From UBA11612 sp965228575 (GTDB taxonomy: Bacteria > Pseudomonadota > Alphaproteobacteria > Rhodospirillales > Rhodospirillaceae), in NCBI GenBank assembly GCA_965228575.1, contig CBDDHW010000006.1:1-64000 (forward strand): a DNA stretch of 64,000 nt, in the 5' to 3' direction. This document shows, piece after piece, positions 52,583 through 61,775 of the stretch (the first letter of the stretch is position 1; each line of letters starts with the position of its first letter). Below the pieces are notes generated by a model, which saw nothing but the letters and a program-made list of their open reading frames with translations, searched no databases and had not been told where the DNA came from. The position numbers and the translations under genes were made by a program.

Positions 52583-54193
52583 ATGCTCATGGCTCAAGAT
52601 CTGAACAAATCCCAACGCCAAAAACCGCTGATCTTGTGCATCTTAGATGGGTGGGGTCACAGGTTGGAGATGGAAAACAACGCCATTGCAATGGCGGCTA
52701 CTCCAACATGGGATCGATTGATCGCGTCATCTCCCAACACCCTTATCGAAACCAGCGGTCTTGATGTCGGTCTGCCCGAAGGGCAGATGGGCAACTCGGA
52801 GGTCGGGCACATGAATATCGGTGCAGGCCGCATCATGATGCAGGACTTGCCGCGCATTGATGCGGCGATTGCGGACGGTAGTCTCGCCGCCAATACCGCC
52901 CTTAATAAGTTTATTGATCAGCTCAAAGCAAACGGTGGCACGTGCCATTTGCTTGGCCTTCTGTCCCCTGGGGGCGTGCACTCGCATCAAGATCAGATTT
53001 TGGCCTTAGCGCAGATTGTCAGCGGAGCGGGCGTACCTGTTCGCATCCATGCGCTTCTAGATGGCCGCGATACGCCTCCCACATCGGCATTAGAGTTTAT
53101 GAAAAAATTCCTTTCCGGAATGCGCGAACTAAACAACGTTGAAATCGCAACGGTTGGCGGCCGCTACTACGGAATGGATAGAGACAAGCGATGGGACCGA
53201 ATCGAAAGGGCTTATCGCGCGATCGTTCATATCGATGGCAACCCATACGTGGACGCCCTTACCGCCATAAATGCGTCCTACGACAAAGAGATAACTGACG
53301 AATTTGTCGAACCTAGCGTCATCGGCGATTACAGCGGGATGAAGGACGGCGATGGTGTGCTGATGGCAAATTTTCGGGCCGATCGAGCACGTCAGATTTT
53401 GTGCGCTCTATTGGATCCCAGGTTTGACGGGTTTGCGCGGGACAAAACGATCTCCGTTGCCGCGGCGACGGGGCTTAGCGAATACTCCGCGGACCTCAAT
53501 AAATTAATGACAGCAATGTTTCCGAGCGAAATAGCGGAAGGCACATTAGGCGCGAGCGTGAGCGCGGCAGGCCTCACGCAACTGCGGATCGCAGAAACGG
53601 AAAAATATGCCCACGTGACGTTTTTTCTAAACGGCGGGGCGGAACAGGAGTTTCCGGGAGAAACGCGCATCTTAGTGCCCAGCCCCAAGGTCGCGACATA
53701 CGATCTCAAACCCGAAATGTCGGCGCTCGAAGTCACTGACAAAATCGTCGAAGTGATCGCGCGTGGTCAATTTGACCTTATTGTCGTGAACTATGCGAAT
53801 GGCGATATGGTGGGTCACACAGGCGTTCTACCGGCAGCAATCAAAGCGGCCGAGACCATTGACGCATGCCTCGAGCGCCTTGAAAAGGCGCTGAAGGGTG
53901 TCGGCGGCGTCATGATGGTAACGGCGGATCATGGAAACCTCGAACTGATGCGCGATCCTCAATCTGGCGATCCGCACACCCAACACACAGTTGGTGAAGT
54001 GCCTTTGGTGTTGGTCAATGCTTCTGAGGAAATCGAAAGTATGGAGAGCGGACGCCTTTCCGATTTAGCCCCTACAGCCCTCGACCTTTTGAACCTTCCC
54101 AAACCAAAAGAAATGACGGGTCGTTCGTTGCTACGCCGTACAGCGGACTCTGTCTCAGTTCCAAGCCGCGTTGCTGGTCGTGCCGTTAGTTAA
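52583..54193 (+). CDS. gpmI: 2,3-bisphosphoglycerate-independent phosphoglycerate mutase
   Basis: GpmI interconverts 3- and 2-phosphoglycerate with two Mn ions and a phosphoserine. The 536-residue protein shows ILCILDGWGHR, the nucleophile GQMGNSEVGHMNIGAGR (Ser72), FRADRARQI, YANGDMVGHTG and VTADHGNLE. ATG 52583 or the second ATG at 52589 could start it. The TTG of envC lies inside its last codons. Confidence 0.96.
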   Translation: MLMAQDLNKSQRQKPLILCILDGWGHRLEMENNAIAMAATPTWDRLIASSPNTLIETSGLDVGLPEGQMGNSEVGHMNIGAGRIMMQDLPRIDAAIADGSLAANTALNKFIDQLKANGGTCHLLGLLSPGGVHSHQDQILALAQIVSGAGVPVRIHALLDGRDTPPTSALEFMKKFLSGMRELNNVEIATVGGRYYGMDRDKRWDRIERAYRAIVHIDGNPYVDALTAINASYDKEITDEFVEPSVIGDYSGMKDGDGVLMANFRADRARQILCALLDPRFDGFARDKTISVAAATGLSEYSADLNKLMTAMFPSEIAEGTLGASVSAAGLTQLRIAETEKYAHVTFFLNGGAEQEFPGETRILVPSPKVATYDLKPEMSALEVTDKIVEVIARGQFDLIVVNYANGDMVGHTGVLPAAIKAAETIDACLERLEKALKGVGGVMMVTADHGNLELMRDPQSGDPHTQHTVGEVPLVLVNASEEIESMESGRLSDLAPTALDLLNLPKPKEMTGRSLLRRTADSVSVPSRVAGRAVS

Positions 54194-55583
54194 ATGCCGT
54201 AGCGTGGCTTTGGTCGCGTTTGCGATAACTTTTCTCATTGGGTTCGAGTTTCCGGGCGCCGCACAAGATGCTGTGCTTACCGGCGAGCAACTACGTGCGC
54301 TTGAAAAAAATTTGGAGGAAAGTCAGGCGGAGCAAAAATCCGTTACCTCCCAGGCGAACCAGGTCCAGCGAGATCTCGAAGTCATTCGCAAAGACATGAT
54401 CGCAACCGCCAAGGATATCCAGGACCAAGAACACTCCCTGACTGTTCTGGAAAGCAGAATTGCTGATCTTGAAGCTGATGCGAGGACACTCACGGAAACG
54501 CTAGGACGGCGCGATGAACAAATGGGTCAAGTTCTATTGGCTCTCGAGCGTCTCGCTCTTCGCCCGCAAGATGCGTTGACGCTTCACCCTTTTAATCCTG
54601 ACGACGCCGTTCGTAGTGCCATCTTATTGCGCGCGGCCGTTCCTCATATCAAAAATTCAGCTCAGGACCTTCAGACGGAACTCTCAGACCTTTATCAAGT
54701 CCGCCGCAATATTACGGACCAAAAGGAACGGGCAGCGGCGGAGGGGGCAGAACTTCTGGCTAAGCGGCAACGATTGGAAACGCTGGCATCCGAAAAAGAG
54801 ACCCAGCAAGCTGCATTAACCTCCCGTCGCTCGATCTTGGATCAACGGGTCACGGAGATGGCCCGTGAAGCCCAAGATCTTCGCGAACTGTTTGAAAAAC
54901 TTGCTGAGGAAAAGCGGCGGCGGGACGCGGAAGAACGTGCGCGCCAGGAAAAAGAGCGTAAACTTGCCGCCGAGCGTGAAGCGGCACAAAAACGCGCACA
55001 GCGTTTACCCAATCAGGAGCGTATTGTTTTGAAACCGCCGCCTGGCATGAGACCTTCACAAGGGGAAAACGGCGAAAAAGACATCGCCGCCCTTCCGCCT
55101 GATGCGGACTCCAGTGCGGAAATAGCCGCCCGCCAAGCCCGACTACGTGAACAAATTGTCACCCGATCCTTTGCCAAGGCACGGGGAACCATGCCATTTC
55201 CGGTCGCCGGAAATTTAACCGGATCATATGGGGCAGCCGCAACATCCGCGGAATCCGGGAGCCTGCGCGCTCGTGGAATTACAATTGAAGGGCGCTCCGG
55301 TGCCCAAGTGGTCGCCCCATTTGACGGTATTGTGGCGTTCGCCGGACCTTTTAGAGGGTATGGGCGCCTATTGATCATCGAACATAGCGAGGGATATCAT
55401 ACGCTTCTCGCTGGACTCGGGCGCATTGACAGTCGTGTCGGGCAGCTGGTTCTGGCCGGTGAACCTGTTGGCGTCATGGAAAATTCCGAGGCAACGTCGC
55501 TTTACGTTGAATTGCGCCGAGATGGCCAGCCGATTAACCCCCTGCCCTGGCTTGCAAGCCGGTCGGAAAAAAGCAGCGGATAA
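54171..55583 (+). CDS. envC: EnvC-like murein hydrolase activator (degenerate LytM)
   Basis: The 470-residue exported protein has a signal-like start (SVALVAFAITFLIGFEFPGAAQ), a long coiled coil (about 38-275) and a C-terminal M23/LytM domain (about 350-465). The zinc ligands are lost: where active enzymes have HRGxD it reads ARGITIEGRS, and LxVEL replaces the HxH strand. This is the mark of EnvC/NlpD-type amidase activators. The start (TTG 54171 or GTG 54180) overlaps gpmI by about 20 bases. The ctpA start overlaps its stop. Confidence 0.92.
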   Translation: MLVVPLVKCRSVALVAFAITFLIGFEFPGAAQDAVLTGEQLRALEKNLEESQAEQKSVTSQANQVQRDLEVIRKDMIATAKDIQDQEHSLTVLESRIADLEADARTLTETLGRRDEQMGQVLLALERLALRPQDALTLHPFNPDDAVRSAILLRAAVPHIKNSAQDLQTELSDLYQVRRNITDQKERAAAEGAELLAKRQRLETLASEKETQQAALTSRRSILDQRVTEMAREAQDLRELFEKLAEEKRRRDAEERARQEKERKLAAEREAAQKRAQRLPNQERIVLKPPPGMRPSQGENGEKDIAALPPDADSSAEIAARQARLREQIVTRSFAKARGTMPFPVAGNLTGSYGAAATSAESGSLRARGITIEGRSGAQVVAPFDGIVAFAGPFRGYGRLLIIEHSEGYHTLLAGLGRIDSRVGQLVLAGEPVGVMENSEATSLYVELRRDGQPINPLPWLASRSEKSSG

Positions 55584-56977
55584 TGCGCGTCTTGAAACTT
55601 CTTGAAAACGGTGTCGTCAACATGCACTCGAAACCCACATCTGTTCTTGCAGCTCTAGCCCTTTGCACCGCAGTTGCTTTTTCACCCATCGCAAATCCGG
55701 TGCGAGCAGCGGAGAGCGGCGAATTCTCGGGCGATACTTATAAATACCTCGAACTTTTCGGTGATGTCTTCGAACGCGTCCGCAAAGATTATGTCGAAGA
55801 TGTTTCGGACCAAGAGCTCCTTGAGAGCGCCATTAACGGAATGCTGACGGCACTCGATCCGCATTCGGGGTATATGGCCGCCGAAATGTTCGAGGATATG
55901 CAAGAAAATACACGCGGAGAATTTGGAGGTCTTGGCATAGAAGTCACAATGGAAGCCGGCGTTGTTAAAGTGGTCTCGCCGATTGACGACACCCCGGCCG
56001 CACGCGCGGGCATTCAATCTGGAGATTACATCATTGCGATCGACGGCGAGCCGGCGATCGGCCTTGTGCTTAGCGAGGCCGTGGACAAAATGCGCGGACC
56101 GGTCAACACACCGATTACCGTGACCATTCGGCGCGCCGGTGTCGAAGCCTTCGACGTCGAACTGATTCGCGCGGTTATCACCGTACAATCCGTTCGCTCT
56201 CGCGTAGAAGGCAACGATGATGTCGGCTATATCCGGATCAATACATTTACCGAACAAACGCAGCGCGGTCTCGAGAAGGCGATAGAAGAACTGCAGGAGG
56301 AAATGGGCGACAACCTAAAGGGCTATGTCCTCGATATGCGGAACAATCCGGGCGGGCTACTGGATCAGGCTGTCTCGGTTGTCGATAGCTTTCTTGATCG
56401 CGGCGAAATCGTTTCAACACGTACGCGGCATTCAGAACAGACGCAGCGCTACAACGCACGGCCCGGCGACTTGGCCGAAGGCAAACCCATCGTCGTGCTC
56501 ATCAACGCTGGATCCGCATCGGCATCGGAGATTGTCGCCGGCGCGCTGCAAGATCATGGACGCGCCATTGTCTTGGGAACCAAAAGCTTCGGTAAAGGAT
56601 CGGTGCAAACCATTATTCCGCTGGCTCGGGGCGAAAGTGCGATGCGGTTGACGACGGCGCGCTATTACACGCCGTCTGGAAAATCCATCCAGGCGACGGG
56701 CATCACACCGGACATCGAGGTTCAGCCGGCAACTGTTCAAGCGTTGGAGATACCGAGATTCCAACGTAGCGAGGCGGGCTTGCCCGGGGCGCTCCGCAAC
56801 GATACCTCGCCTGACGACGGCCCCGCGGATGGTGATTCCGAGGGCACAGCGCCCGATGTGGACCCGACTGCTGCCGCCGATGAGAATGCGGAAGCGCCAC
56901 CGGAGGATTACCAATTGCGGCGGGCAGTTGATCTGCTCCAAGGCATAGCCCTCTATCAGCGCGCCAGCGTGGAATAG
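55583..56977 (+). CDS. ctpA: S41 carboxy-terminal processing protease
   Basis: The 464-residue periplasmic protease has a signal peptide best seen from Met14 (MHSKPTSVLAALALCTAVAF), a PDZ domain (about 115-200) with GGLGIEVTMEAGVVKVVSP, and the S41 core with YVLDMRNNPGGLLDQAV and the catalytic Ser-Lys dyad in NAGSASASEI (Ser313) and KSFGKGSVQ (Lys338). The C-terminal 60 residues are acidic and low-complexity. It is coupled to envC by a one-base stop/start overlap. Confidence 0.95.
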   Translation: MRVLKLLENGVVNMHSKPTSVLAALALCTAVAFSPIANPVRAAESGEFSGDTYKYLELFGDVFERVRKDYVEDVSDQELLESAINGMLTALDPHSGYMAAEMFEDMQENTRGEFGGLGIEVTMEAGVVKVVSPIDDTPAARAGIQSGDYIIAIDGEPAIGLVLSEAVDKMRGPVNTPITVTIRRAGVEAFDVELIRAVITVQSVRSRVEGNDDVGYIRINTFTEQTQRGLEKAIEELQEEMGDNLKGYVLDMRNNPGGLLDQAVSVVDSFLDRGEIVSTRTRHSEQTQRYNARPGDLAEGKPIVVLINAGSASASEIVAGALQDHGRAIVLGTKSFGKGSVQTIIPLARGESAMRLTTARYYTPSGKSIQATGITPDIEVQPATVQALEIPRFQRSEAGLPGALRNDTSPDDGPADGDSEGTAPDVDPTAAADENAEAPPEDYQLRRAVDLLQGIALYQRASVE

Positions 56978-57165
56978 TCGGTCAGAACACTCGAATAGCC
57001 GCTAAAAACGGCCATTTTAAGCGACTATTAACGTCGCCCCTGTACTCGAGACACGGGGTATGCCGCCCGCACGGCCACATGTGCACTTGTGCTGGAAGAT
57101 TCAAACACCAAGTGAGACCGTGTGCGTGGTATATTTGACGCAATAGATTACGCCTGGAGGGTGCG

Positions 57166-58626
57166 ATGGGGATTTTGCCCGACGCTCTGATGAACCGGTT
57201 TCGCAAAGAAAAAGTCCAAGACCCCTTCGGAGGAGACGACGACGATCTTGGCGGGGAGTCCGGTTTCGCACTCAGCGGTCCTCAGATCGCTCTTGGCGTC
57301 AGCACGCTTTTATTTGTTCTACTGATTGGCGGAGTAGCTGCGGTCATCGTCACCGGCGAAGCGCCCGAGACACAACCAGCAATGATGGGCTCATTAGCCG
57401 ATCTCGAGATTGTCGAAGAGGAACCGGCCGCAGCGGGCGATACACCGCAAACCAATGCCGTCACGGCCACGGACCGTTCGGCTGCCCGCCGTCCTTGGTT
57501 AAATCCCACATCGCCCAGCGCAGACGATCAATCCGCTGAAACTACAACGGGCGCACCTGACGGCACGGCGCCTCCTCGTGAAACACAGACAGCTGGCAGG
57601 CCCGCGTCACCGTCACAGTCCGGCGGCGAGACGTCTTCGGACATTGCCGCCAGCAATACGACAGATACAAACGAAAGCAGCAACTTGGCCAGACTCGTCG
57701 CCGAAGACATAACCGAGGACGACGATGACAACGCCGCACAAGAAGAAGCACAAAATCAACCATCCCTCGCCGATGCAGGGCCCGCCCCCGGTGCTCCCGG
57801 CCTTTTCGATGTTGCAAGCAGCGAAGCCGATGCGGGTACGGCCGGTGGACGTCCGCGATTGGTTGAGCCGGAGCTACCGCCCATAGACCGCCAGGCGGTA
57901 TCGGCCCCGCCGCCTCGTTATGCCAATCTCGCCAACGTGCAGAGCGATGCCAGCGCCGCCAGCGCACCGCAATCCGCGGCGAAGATCGCTGTTGTTGTCG
58001 AAGGTCTTGGCCTAAATGCCACCGCGACCGAAGCGGCTATTCGCAAGTTGCCATCTTCTGTAACGCTGGCGTTCAGCCCCTACGCACGTGATCTCAAAAA
58101 GTGGATGGACATGGCCAAGGAAAACGGCCACGAGGTCCTTATCGAAGTGCCAATGGAGAGCAAACAATTTCCGGCACAAGACCCTGGTCCTCTTGGGCTT
58201 CTCACAGGCTTGGATGAGGAAGAGAGGACCGAGCGCCTTGATAAAATACTCAAGGATGCCGAGGGCGCTGTGGGTATTCTCGATACGATGGGCAGCCAAT
58301 ACCGGGAATCCGACCAACACATCAGCGCTGTTTTTGCGAAGTTGAGCGAAGAAAATTTGTACTACGTACAGGGCCGCCCTGGTATTCGCGTGGGCGAAAC
58401 CACTGTGCCCACAGCTATTGCCGACGTCCTTATCGACGAGCGTCCTTTTCGGGCGGCAATTGACGCACGCCTCGACTACCTGGAACGCCTCGCCAGATAT
58501 CAGGGAAGCGCGGTTGCTGCGGTTGGCGCCAAGCCCGTGAGCTTCGAGCGTCTTGTCTTATGGATGGAGCAGATCGCCGATAGTGACGTCGCCCTGTCAC
58601 CCGTCTCCCAAGTTCTTATTCGATAA
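57166..58626 (+). CDS. divergent polysaccharide deacetylase family protein
   Basis: The 486-residue protein has a cytosolic N-terminus, one membrane helix (about 40-65, LGVSTLLFVLLIGGVAAVIV), a long disordered acidic linker (70-265) and a C-terminal deacetylase-like barrel (270-486) starting KIAVVVEGLGLNATATEAAI. NodB-type metal residues are only partly kept, which gives the family its divergent name. Genes of this family commonly follow ctpA and envC in alphaproteobacteria. SD GGAGGG precedes ATG 57166. Confidence 0.9.
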   Translation: MGILPDALMNRFRKEKVQDPFGGDDDDLGGESGFALSGPQIALGVSTLLFVLLIGGVAAVIVTGEAPETQPAMMGSLADLEIVEEEPAAAGDTPQTNAVTATDRSAARRPWLNPTSPSADDQSAETTTGAPDGTAPPRETQTAGRPASPSQSGGETSSDIAASNTTDTNESSNLARLVAEDITEDDDDNAAQEEAQNQPSLADAGPAPGAPGLFDVASSEADAGTAGGRPRLVEPELPPIDRQAVSAPPPRYANLANVQSDASAASAPQSAAKIAVVVEGLGLNATATEAAIRKLPSSVTLAFSPYARDLKKWMDMAKENGHEVLIEVPMESKQFPAQDPGPLGLLTGLDEEERTERLDKILKDAEGAVGILDTMGSQYRESDQHISAVFAKLSEENLYYVQGRPGIRVGETTVPTAIADVLIDERPFRAAIDARLDYLERLARYQGSAVAAVGAKPVSFERLVLWMEQIADSDVALSPVSQVLIR

Positions 58627-58631
58627 ACTGC

Positions 58632-59183
58632 ATGGTTGCTCGTGCGAGACCAAGCGGCGCAAAACCGTATCGCCGAGGCGTGGGTATTGCCCTGATCAAT
58701 GCACGCGGACACGTTTTTGTCGCCCAGAGAATTGATACCAAAGAACCCGCGTGGCAAATGCCTCAAGGCGGACTAGACGCAGGAGAGTCGCCGCGCGAAG
58801 CCGCTTTGCGTGAGCTTCATGAAGAAATAGGTACCGACAAGGCGCGAATCATAGCCACCACACGTAAGTGGCTGCGCTATGACCTGCCCGAAGATTTGCA
58901 AAGCAAAGTTTGGAAGGGGCGATATCGCGGACAGGAACAAAAATGGTTCTTAATGGAATTCACGGGAACGGACGCCGACATCAACATCGAAACAGAACAC
59001 CCCGAGTTTTCCAGTTGGAAGTGGATTCCCTTTTCGCACTTACCGCGGGTCATTGTCGGATTTAAGAAAGAAATATATTTCCAGGTGACCGAGGCATTTG
59101 CCGCCAAAGTCGAGACATTTAAAAACGGGCGCGCCCGACCTAAACAGGCTCCCGCGCCATCAAAACGACGAAAGCACCGTTAG
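58632..59183 (+). CDS. rppH: RNA pyrophosphohydrolase
   Basis: The 183-residue Nudix hydrolase removes pyrophosphate from mRNA 5' ends to start decay. The Nudix box is complete: GGLDAGESPREAALRELHEE with the final Glu-Ile-Gly. It also has KPYRRGVGIALINARGHVFV and the PEFSSWKWIPF strand. It starts five bases after the deacetylase gene and overlaps the convergent ferritin-like gene by four. Confidence 0.95.
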   Translation: MVARARPSGAKPYRRGVGIALINARGHVFVAQRIDTKEPAWQMPQGGLDAGESPREAALRELHEEIGTDKARIIATTRKWLRYDLPEDLQSKVWKGRYRGQEQKWFLMEFTGTDADINIETEHPEFSSWKWIPFSHLPRVIVGFKKEIYFQVTEAFAAKVETFKNGRARPKQAPAPSKRRKHR

Positions 59184-60028
59184 GAGCCTGCCAGGATCGG
59201 TCTAAACTTCCGACCGCGAAACCAAATCACGCTCCAAAGTACTTTTGAGAGGAACTTCGCCGCCAAACCATTGGGCTCTAACCCTGCCGCCTGTGCGAAC
59301 ATATAACCGGCGCGACGCACATGGCGCGGCTGGAAAAATCCAAAACTACGCTCAGCATACGCCTTGTTGGACTCGCTGCGATTGTAAGGTCCTGTAACGG
59401 CATTTGCCGCATGATACGCGGACGCGATCTCATCATCGTCGGCTTCACGAAAGCGCGTAAAGGAAACTTTTAAGCGATCCCAGCGCGCACGCAGTGCGTT
59501 TTGATCGTGATGACTTTCGATATAGCGCTCCATATGCACTAAAAATAACCGATAGTGCCGAAACTCGTCGGCAGCGATGTTCTTGCATATTTGTCTCAAG
59601 ACGGGCTCGTCGGTCGCATCGCGGATCGCCGAGTAAAATGAACTTGTTCCCGTTTCCACGACACACCGAGCGCAAAGCTCGCCTGCGCGGGACCCGCGCA
59701 CAGATTCCGTCGCCTCGAGAGGAATGCGGTACATTTCTAGAAATTTGGCAAACGCACCATCAAAATCAAATGCGGGGTCCGCGAGCATAGCCCACCGGCC
59801 CAAGGCCATGCCATGTTGCTCTTCTTCCACCGCCCATTTTTGTGCGACCGTGCAAAACTCGGCATCATCCTTAAAGACATTGCACAGATATTGGCCATAG
59901 TCCGCGCCATTGCGCTCAACCATGGCGGCCGTCTTGATAACCTGGAGGAGATCATCCGATACCTTCGACGGGTCAAACGCGGACCAGTCAATATCGTCGA
60001 GTGTCCACTGTCGGGAGGGATGGGTCAT
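59180..60028 (-). CDS. ferritin-like domain protein
   Basis: The 282-residue helical protein has two Glu/His clusters of a ferritin-like diiron fold: AAMVERNGADYGQYL with EEEQHGMALG, and CVVETGTSSFYSAIRD with AADEFRHYRLF. The pattern resembles acyl-ACP desaturase/ferritin-like domains. ATG 60028 is chosen; TTG 60058 is the only longer start. A role in iron storage or diiron oxidation cannot be distinguished. Confidence 0.75.
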   Translation of the reverse strand: MTHPSRQWTLDDIDWSAFDPSKVSDDLLQVIKTAAMVERNGADYGQYLCNVFKDDAEFCTVAQKWAVEEEQHGMALGRWAMLADPAFDFDGAFAKFLEMYRIPLEATESVRGSRAGELCARCVVETGTSSFYSAIRDATDEPVLRQICKNIAADEFRHYRLFLVHMERYIESHHDQNALRARWDRLKVSFTRFREADDDEIASAYHAANAVTGPYNRSESNKAYAERSFGFFQPRHVRRAGYMFAQAAGLEPNGLAAKFLSKVLWSVIWFRGRKFRPILAGS

Positions 60029-60193
60029 AGAGCCAATGTTTCCGGGGGCATGCCGCAATCAGCGCCAACCTATAGCGTAAATTCCCGATAGTCACAAAAC
60101 AGACATAGAAGGTTTGTTGCGGTAAAAAATGGGCTTTACACCAATGCGCAGTCTTGCGTGGGAGAAAAATGGCAAGCGTTAGTCTTTATTGCC

Positions 60194-60583
60194 CTATTTT
60201 CCGGACAGTACCTCAATTATGGGACAATCTGGATCGTTACCCCCGCTACATTCATCGGCAATTTTCCTCAATGTGCGTTGCAGGCGCTGCAAATCCTTGA
60301 TCTTCGAATGGACAGATTGAATATGCGCTACAGTCAGGTCATGAACCTCCTTGCAGGTGAAGCCACCATCAGCCATGGACAATAAGGACCGCGTGTCACC
60401 GAGGGTAAATCCAAGCTCCCGGCTGCGTTTTATGAACAAAAGTCGGTCCCGCAGCGCTTCATCGTACACACGGTGACCACCAGACGTTCGCAAAGGTTTT
60501 GGTAGAATGCCCTCTTTCTCATAGTACCGGATGGTCTCAATGTTCACGCCGGTTTGATTACTGATTCTGCCAATAGTCGCCAT
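60194..60583 (-). CDS. merR: MerR-family regulator with MerR-type cysteines
   Basis: The 129-residue regulator has the MerR HTH (IGRISNQTGVNIETIRYYEK) and a dimerisation helix with three cysteines, Cys77 (GFTCKEV), Cys112 (ADECSGG) and Cys120 (DPDCPII), matching the Hg(II)-binding triad of MerR in number and spacing. It is divergent from a merT-like gene and would twist the 19-bp-spacer promoter between them. ATG 60583 is chosen since longer frames run into that operator. Confidence 0.88.
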   Translation of the reverse strand: MATIGRISNQTGVNIETIRYYEKEGILPKPLRTSGGHRVYDEALRDRLLFIKRSRELGFTLGDTRSLLSMADGGFTCKEVHDLTVAHIQSVHSKIKDLQRLQRTLRKIADECSGGNDPDCPIIEVLSGK

Positions 60584-60599
60584 TTCGATCCGATTTTCC

Positions 60600-60630
60600 T
60601 TGAATCTGTAGTCACTACAGATTCTAAGAT
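60600..60630 (+). promoter_or_regulatory. MerR-type promoter with 19-bp spacer and dyad
   Basis: TTGAAT (60600-60605) and TAAGAT (60625-60630) are 19 bases apart, the overlong spacing that MerR-family activators correct. The spacer contains the perfect dyad AATCTGTAG-TCA-CTACAGATT (60603-60623). The -10 box ends six bases before the merT ATG, so the transcript would be nearly leaderless. Confidence 0.85.
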
Positions 60631-60636
60631 ACACCT

Positions 60637-61005
60637 ATGACTGCCGAAACTGTCAACAACTCTGGTTCTCCGAAAGCCACCAACAATACCCTCGCAAGCG
60701 GGGGGCTTATAAGTGGAGCAGCTGCTTTTATCGGTGCATCCTGTTGTGTCCTGCCCCTTGTGCTGGTCAACCTTGGTCTAGGCGGGGCTTGGATCACACA
60801 CCTCGCATTCTTTGCTGTCGCCAAACCGTATTTTCTCGCAGCAAGTTTCTTATTCATTGCTGTGGCCTTTGCTTTAGCGTTTTGGGGTGGACGGAAACCG
60901 TCAGCGAAAACGTTGGTTGTTTTAAGTACAGCAACAGGCCTCACGGCGTTGGCTTATGTATTACCTTGGTATGAAGGCCGCATACTGAGATTCTTATTCG
61001 CATGA
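60637..61005 (+). CDS. merT: MerT-like mercuric transport protein
   Basis: The 122-residue membrane protein has three hydrophobic segments and the Cys-Cys pair of MerT in the first (AAFIGASCCVLPLVLVNLGL), followed by GGAWITHL. The second Cys pair of classical MerT (between helices 2 and 3) is missing. It would carry Hg(II) or another soft metal inward. The next gene starts at an overlapping ATGA. Confidence 0.82.
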   Translation: MTAETVNNSGSPKATNNTLASGGLISGAAAFIGASCCVLPLVLVNLGLGGAWITHLAFFAVAKPYFLAASFLFIAVAFALAFWGGRKPSAKTLVVLSTATGLTALAYVLPWYEGRILRFLFA

Positions 61006-61217
61006 GCGCAATCGAAATAATCCTCGAGTCCAAGTTAACCTGCCCAAGCTGTGGCCATGCGGAGAATGAGATCATGCCAACTGATGCATGTCAGTTCTTT
61101 TACGACTGCAAAGGGTGCGGGAAATTGTTACACCCTAAAGACGGCGATTGCTGCGTCTTTTGTTCTTACGGCACGGTCAAGTGTCCGCCCATCCAGACAG
61201 GCGCTTGCGACCGCTGA
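61002..61217 (+). CDS. GDCCVxC-domain small cysteine-rich protein
   Basis: The 71-residue cytosolic protein has nine cysteines, in CPSCGHAENE, DACQFFYDCKGCG, GDCCVFCSYGTVKCPP and the terminal GACDR. The GDCCVxC signature is found beside mercury transport genes, where the protein probably takes metal from MerT. It overlaps merT by four bases. No merA or merP follows. Confidence 0.85.
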   Translation: MSAIEIILESKLTCPSCGHAENEIMPTDACQFFYDCKGCGKLLHPKDGDCCVFCSYGTVKCPPIQTGACDR

Positions 61218-61286
61218 CCATTCCAATTCGCTCTAAAAATTGCGCTTGCAACAAAGTGCCCGCTGTGGATCGCAAATAGATGCCAT

Positions 61287-61316
61287 AAAAAAGACCGAGC
61301 ACCAACGCGCGGTCTT
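61287..61316 (-). terminator. rho-independent terminator of the atp operon
   Basis: On the reverse strand AAGACCG and CGGTCTT form a stem around a 12-base loop, followed by a T-run. It lies 22 bases after the atpC stop. Confidence 0.85.
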
Positions 61317-61337
61317 GTACGGAAATTTTAGAGCAGG

Positions 61338-61742
61338 TCAGGCGCTGACTTCGCGGACAATCGCCTCAGCAATTTCAACGGATGCCGTAGCTTTGGCTTT
61401 CGCATCCGCATTGCTCGCGCTTGCCAGTTCTGCTTGGGCGCTTGAGAGGCGTTCCGCCGCATATTCCCGCGTGGCCTCTTCGCCCGGCACTACGTCATCG
61501 ACCAAAACCGTGCACGTGGACGCCGTCACTTCAGCAAATCCGCCGGTTACCAAGTAGCGTTTTGTAATCTCGCCGCCTTTATAGACGTCGACAAAACCTG
61601 GCCGGAGTGTCGACAGAGTCGGAGAGTGCTCGGGCAGTACACCAAACGCGCCTTCAGTGCCCGGCACAACCACCATCTCAACCGGCTCTGATACCAAGAG
61701 CTTTGCCGGGGATACCAGTTCAAATTCGAGTGTCTCGGCCAT
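61338..61742 (-). CDS. atpC: F1F0 ATP synthase epsilon subunit
   Basis: The 134-residue subunit has the beta-barrel with VVPGTEGAFGVLPEHSPTLS and TGGFAEVTASTCTVLVDDV, then a helical hairpin (ERLSSAQAELASASNADAKA). It couples and regulates F1 rotation. It is 33 bases downstream of atpD. Confidence 0.96.
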   Translation of the reverse strand: MAETLEFELVSPAKLLVSEPVEMVVVPGTEGAFGVLPEHSPTLSTLRPGFVDVYKGGEITKRYLVTGGFAEVTASTCTVLVDDVVPGEEATREYAAERLSSAQAELASASNADAKAKATASVEIAEAIVREVSA

Positions 61743-61775
61743 TCCGCAATCCCGTCTTTCTTACGCAGACGCCCG

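Noticed and set aside
56994..57030. Terminator downstream of ctpA
   Set aside because: The inverted repeat around CTAAAAACGGCCATTTTAAG is short and imperfect and lacks a proper T-run.
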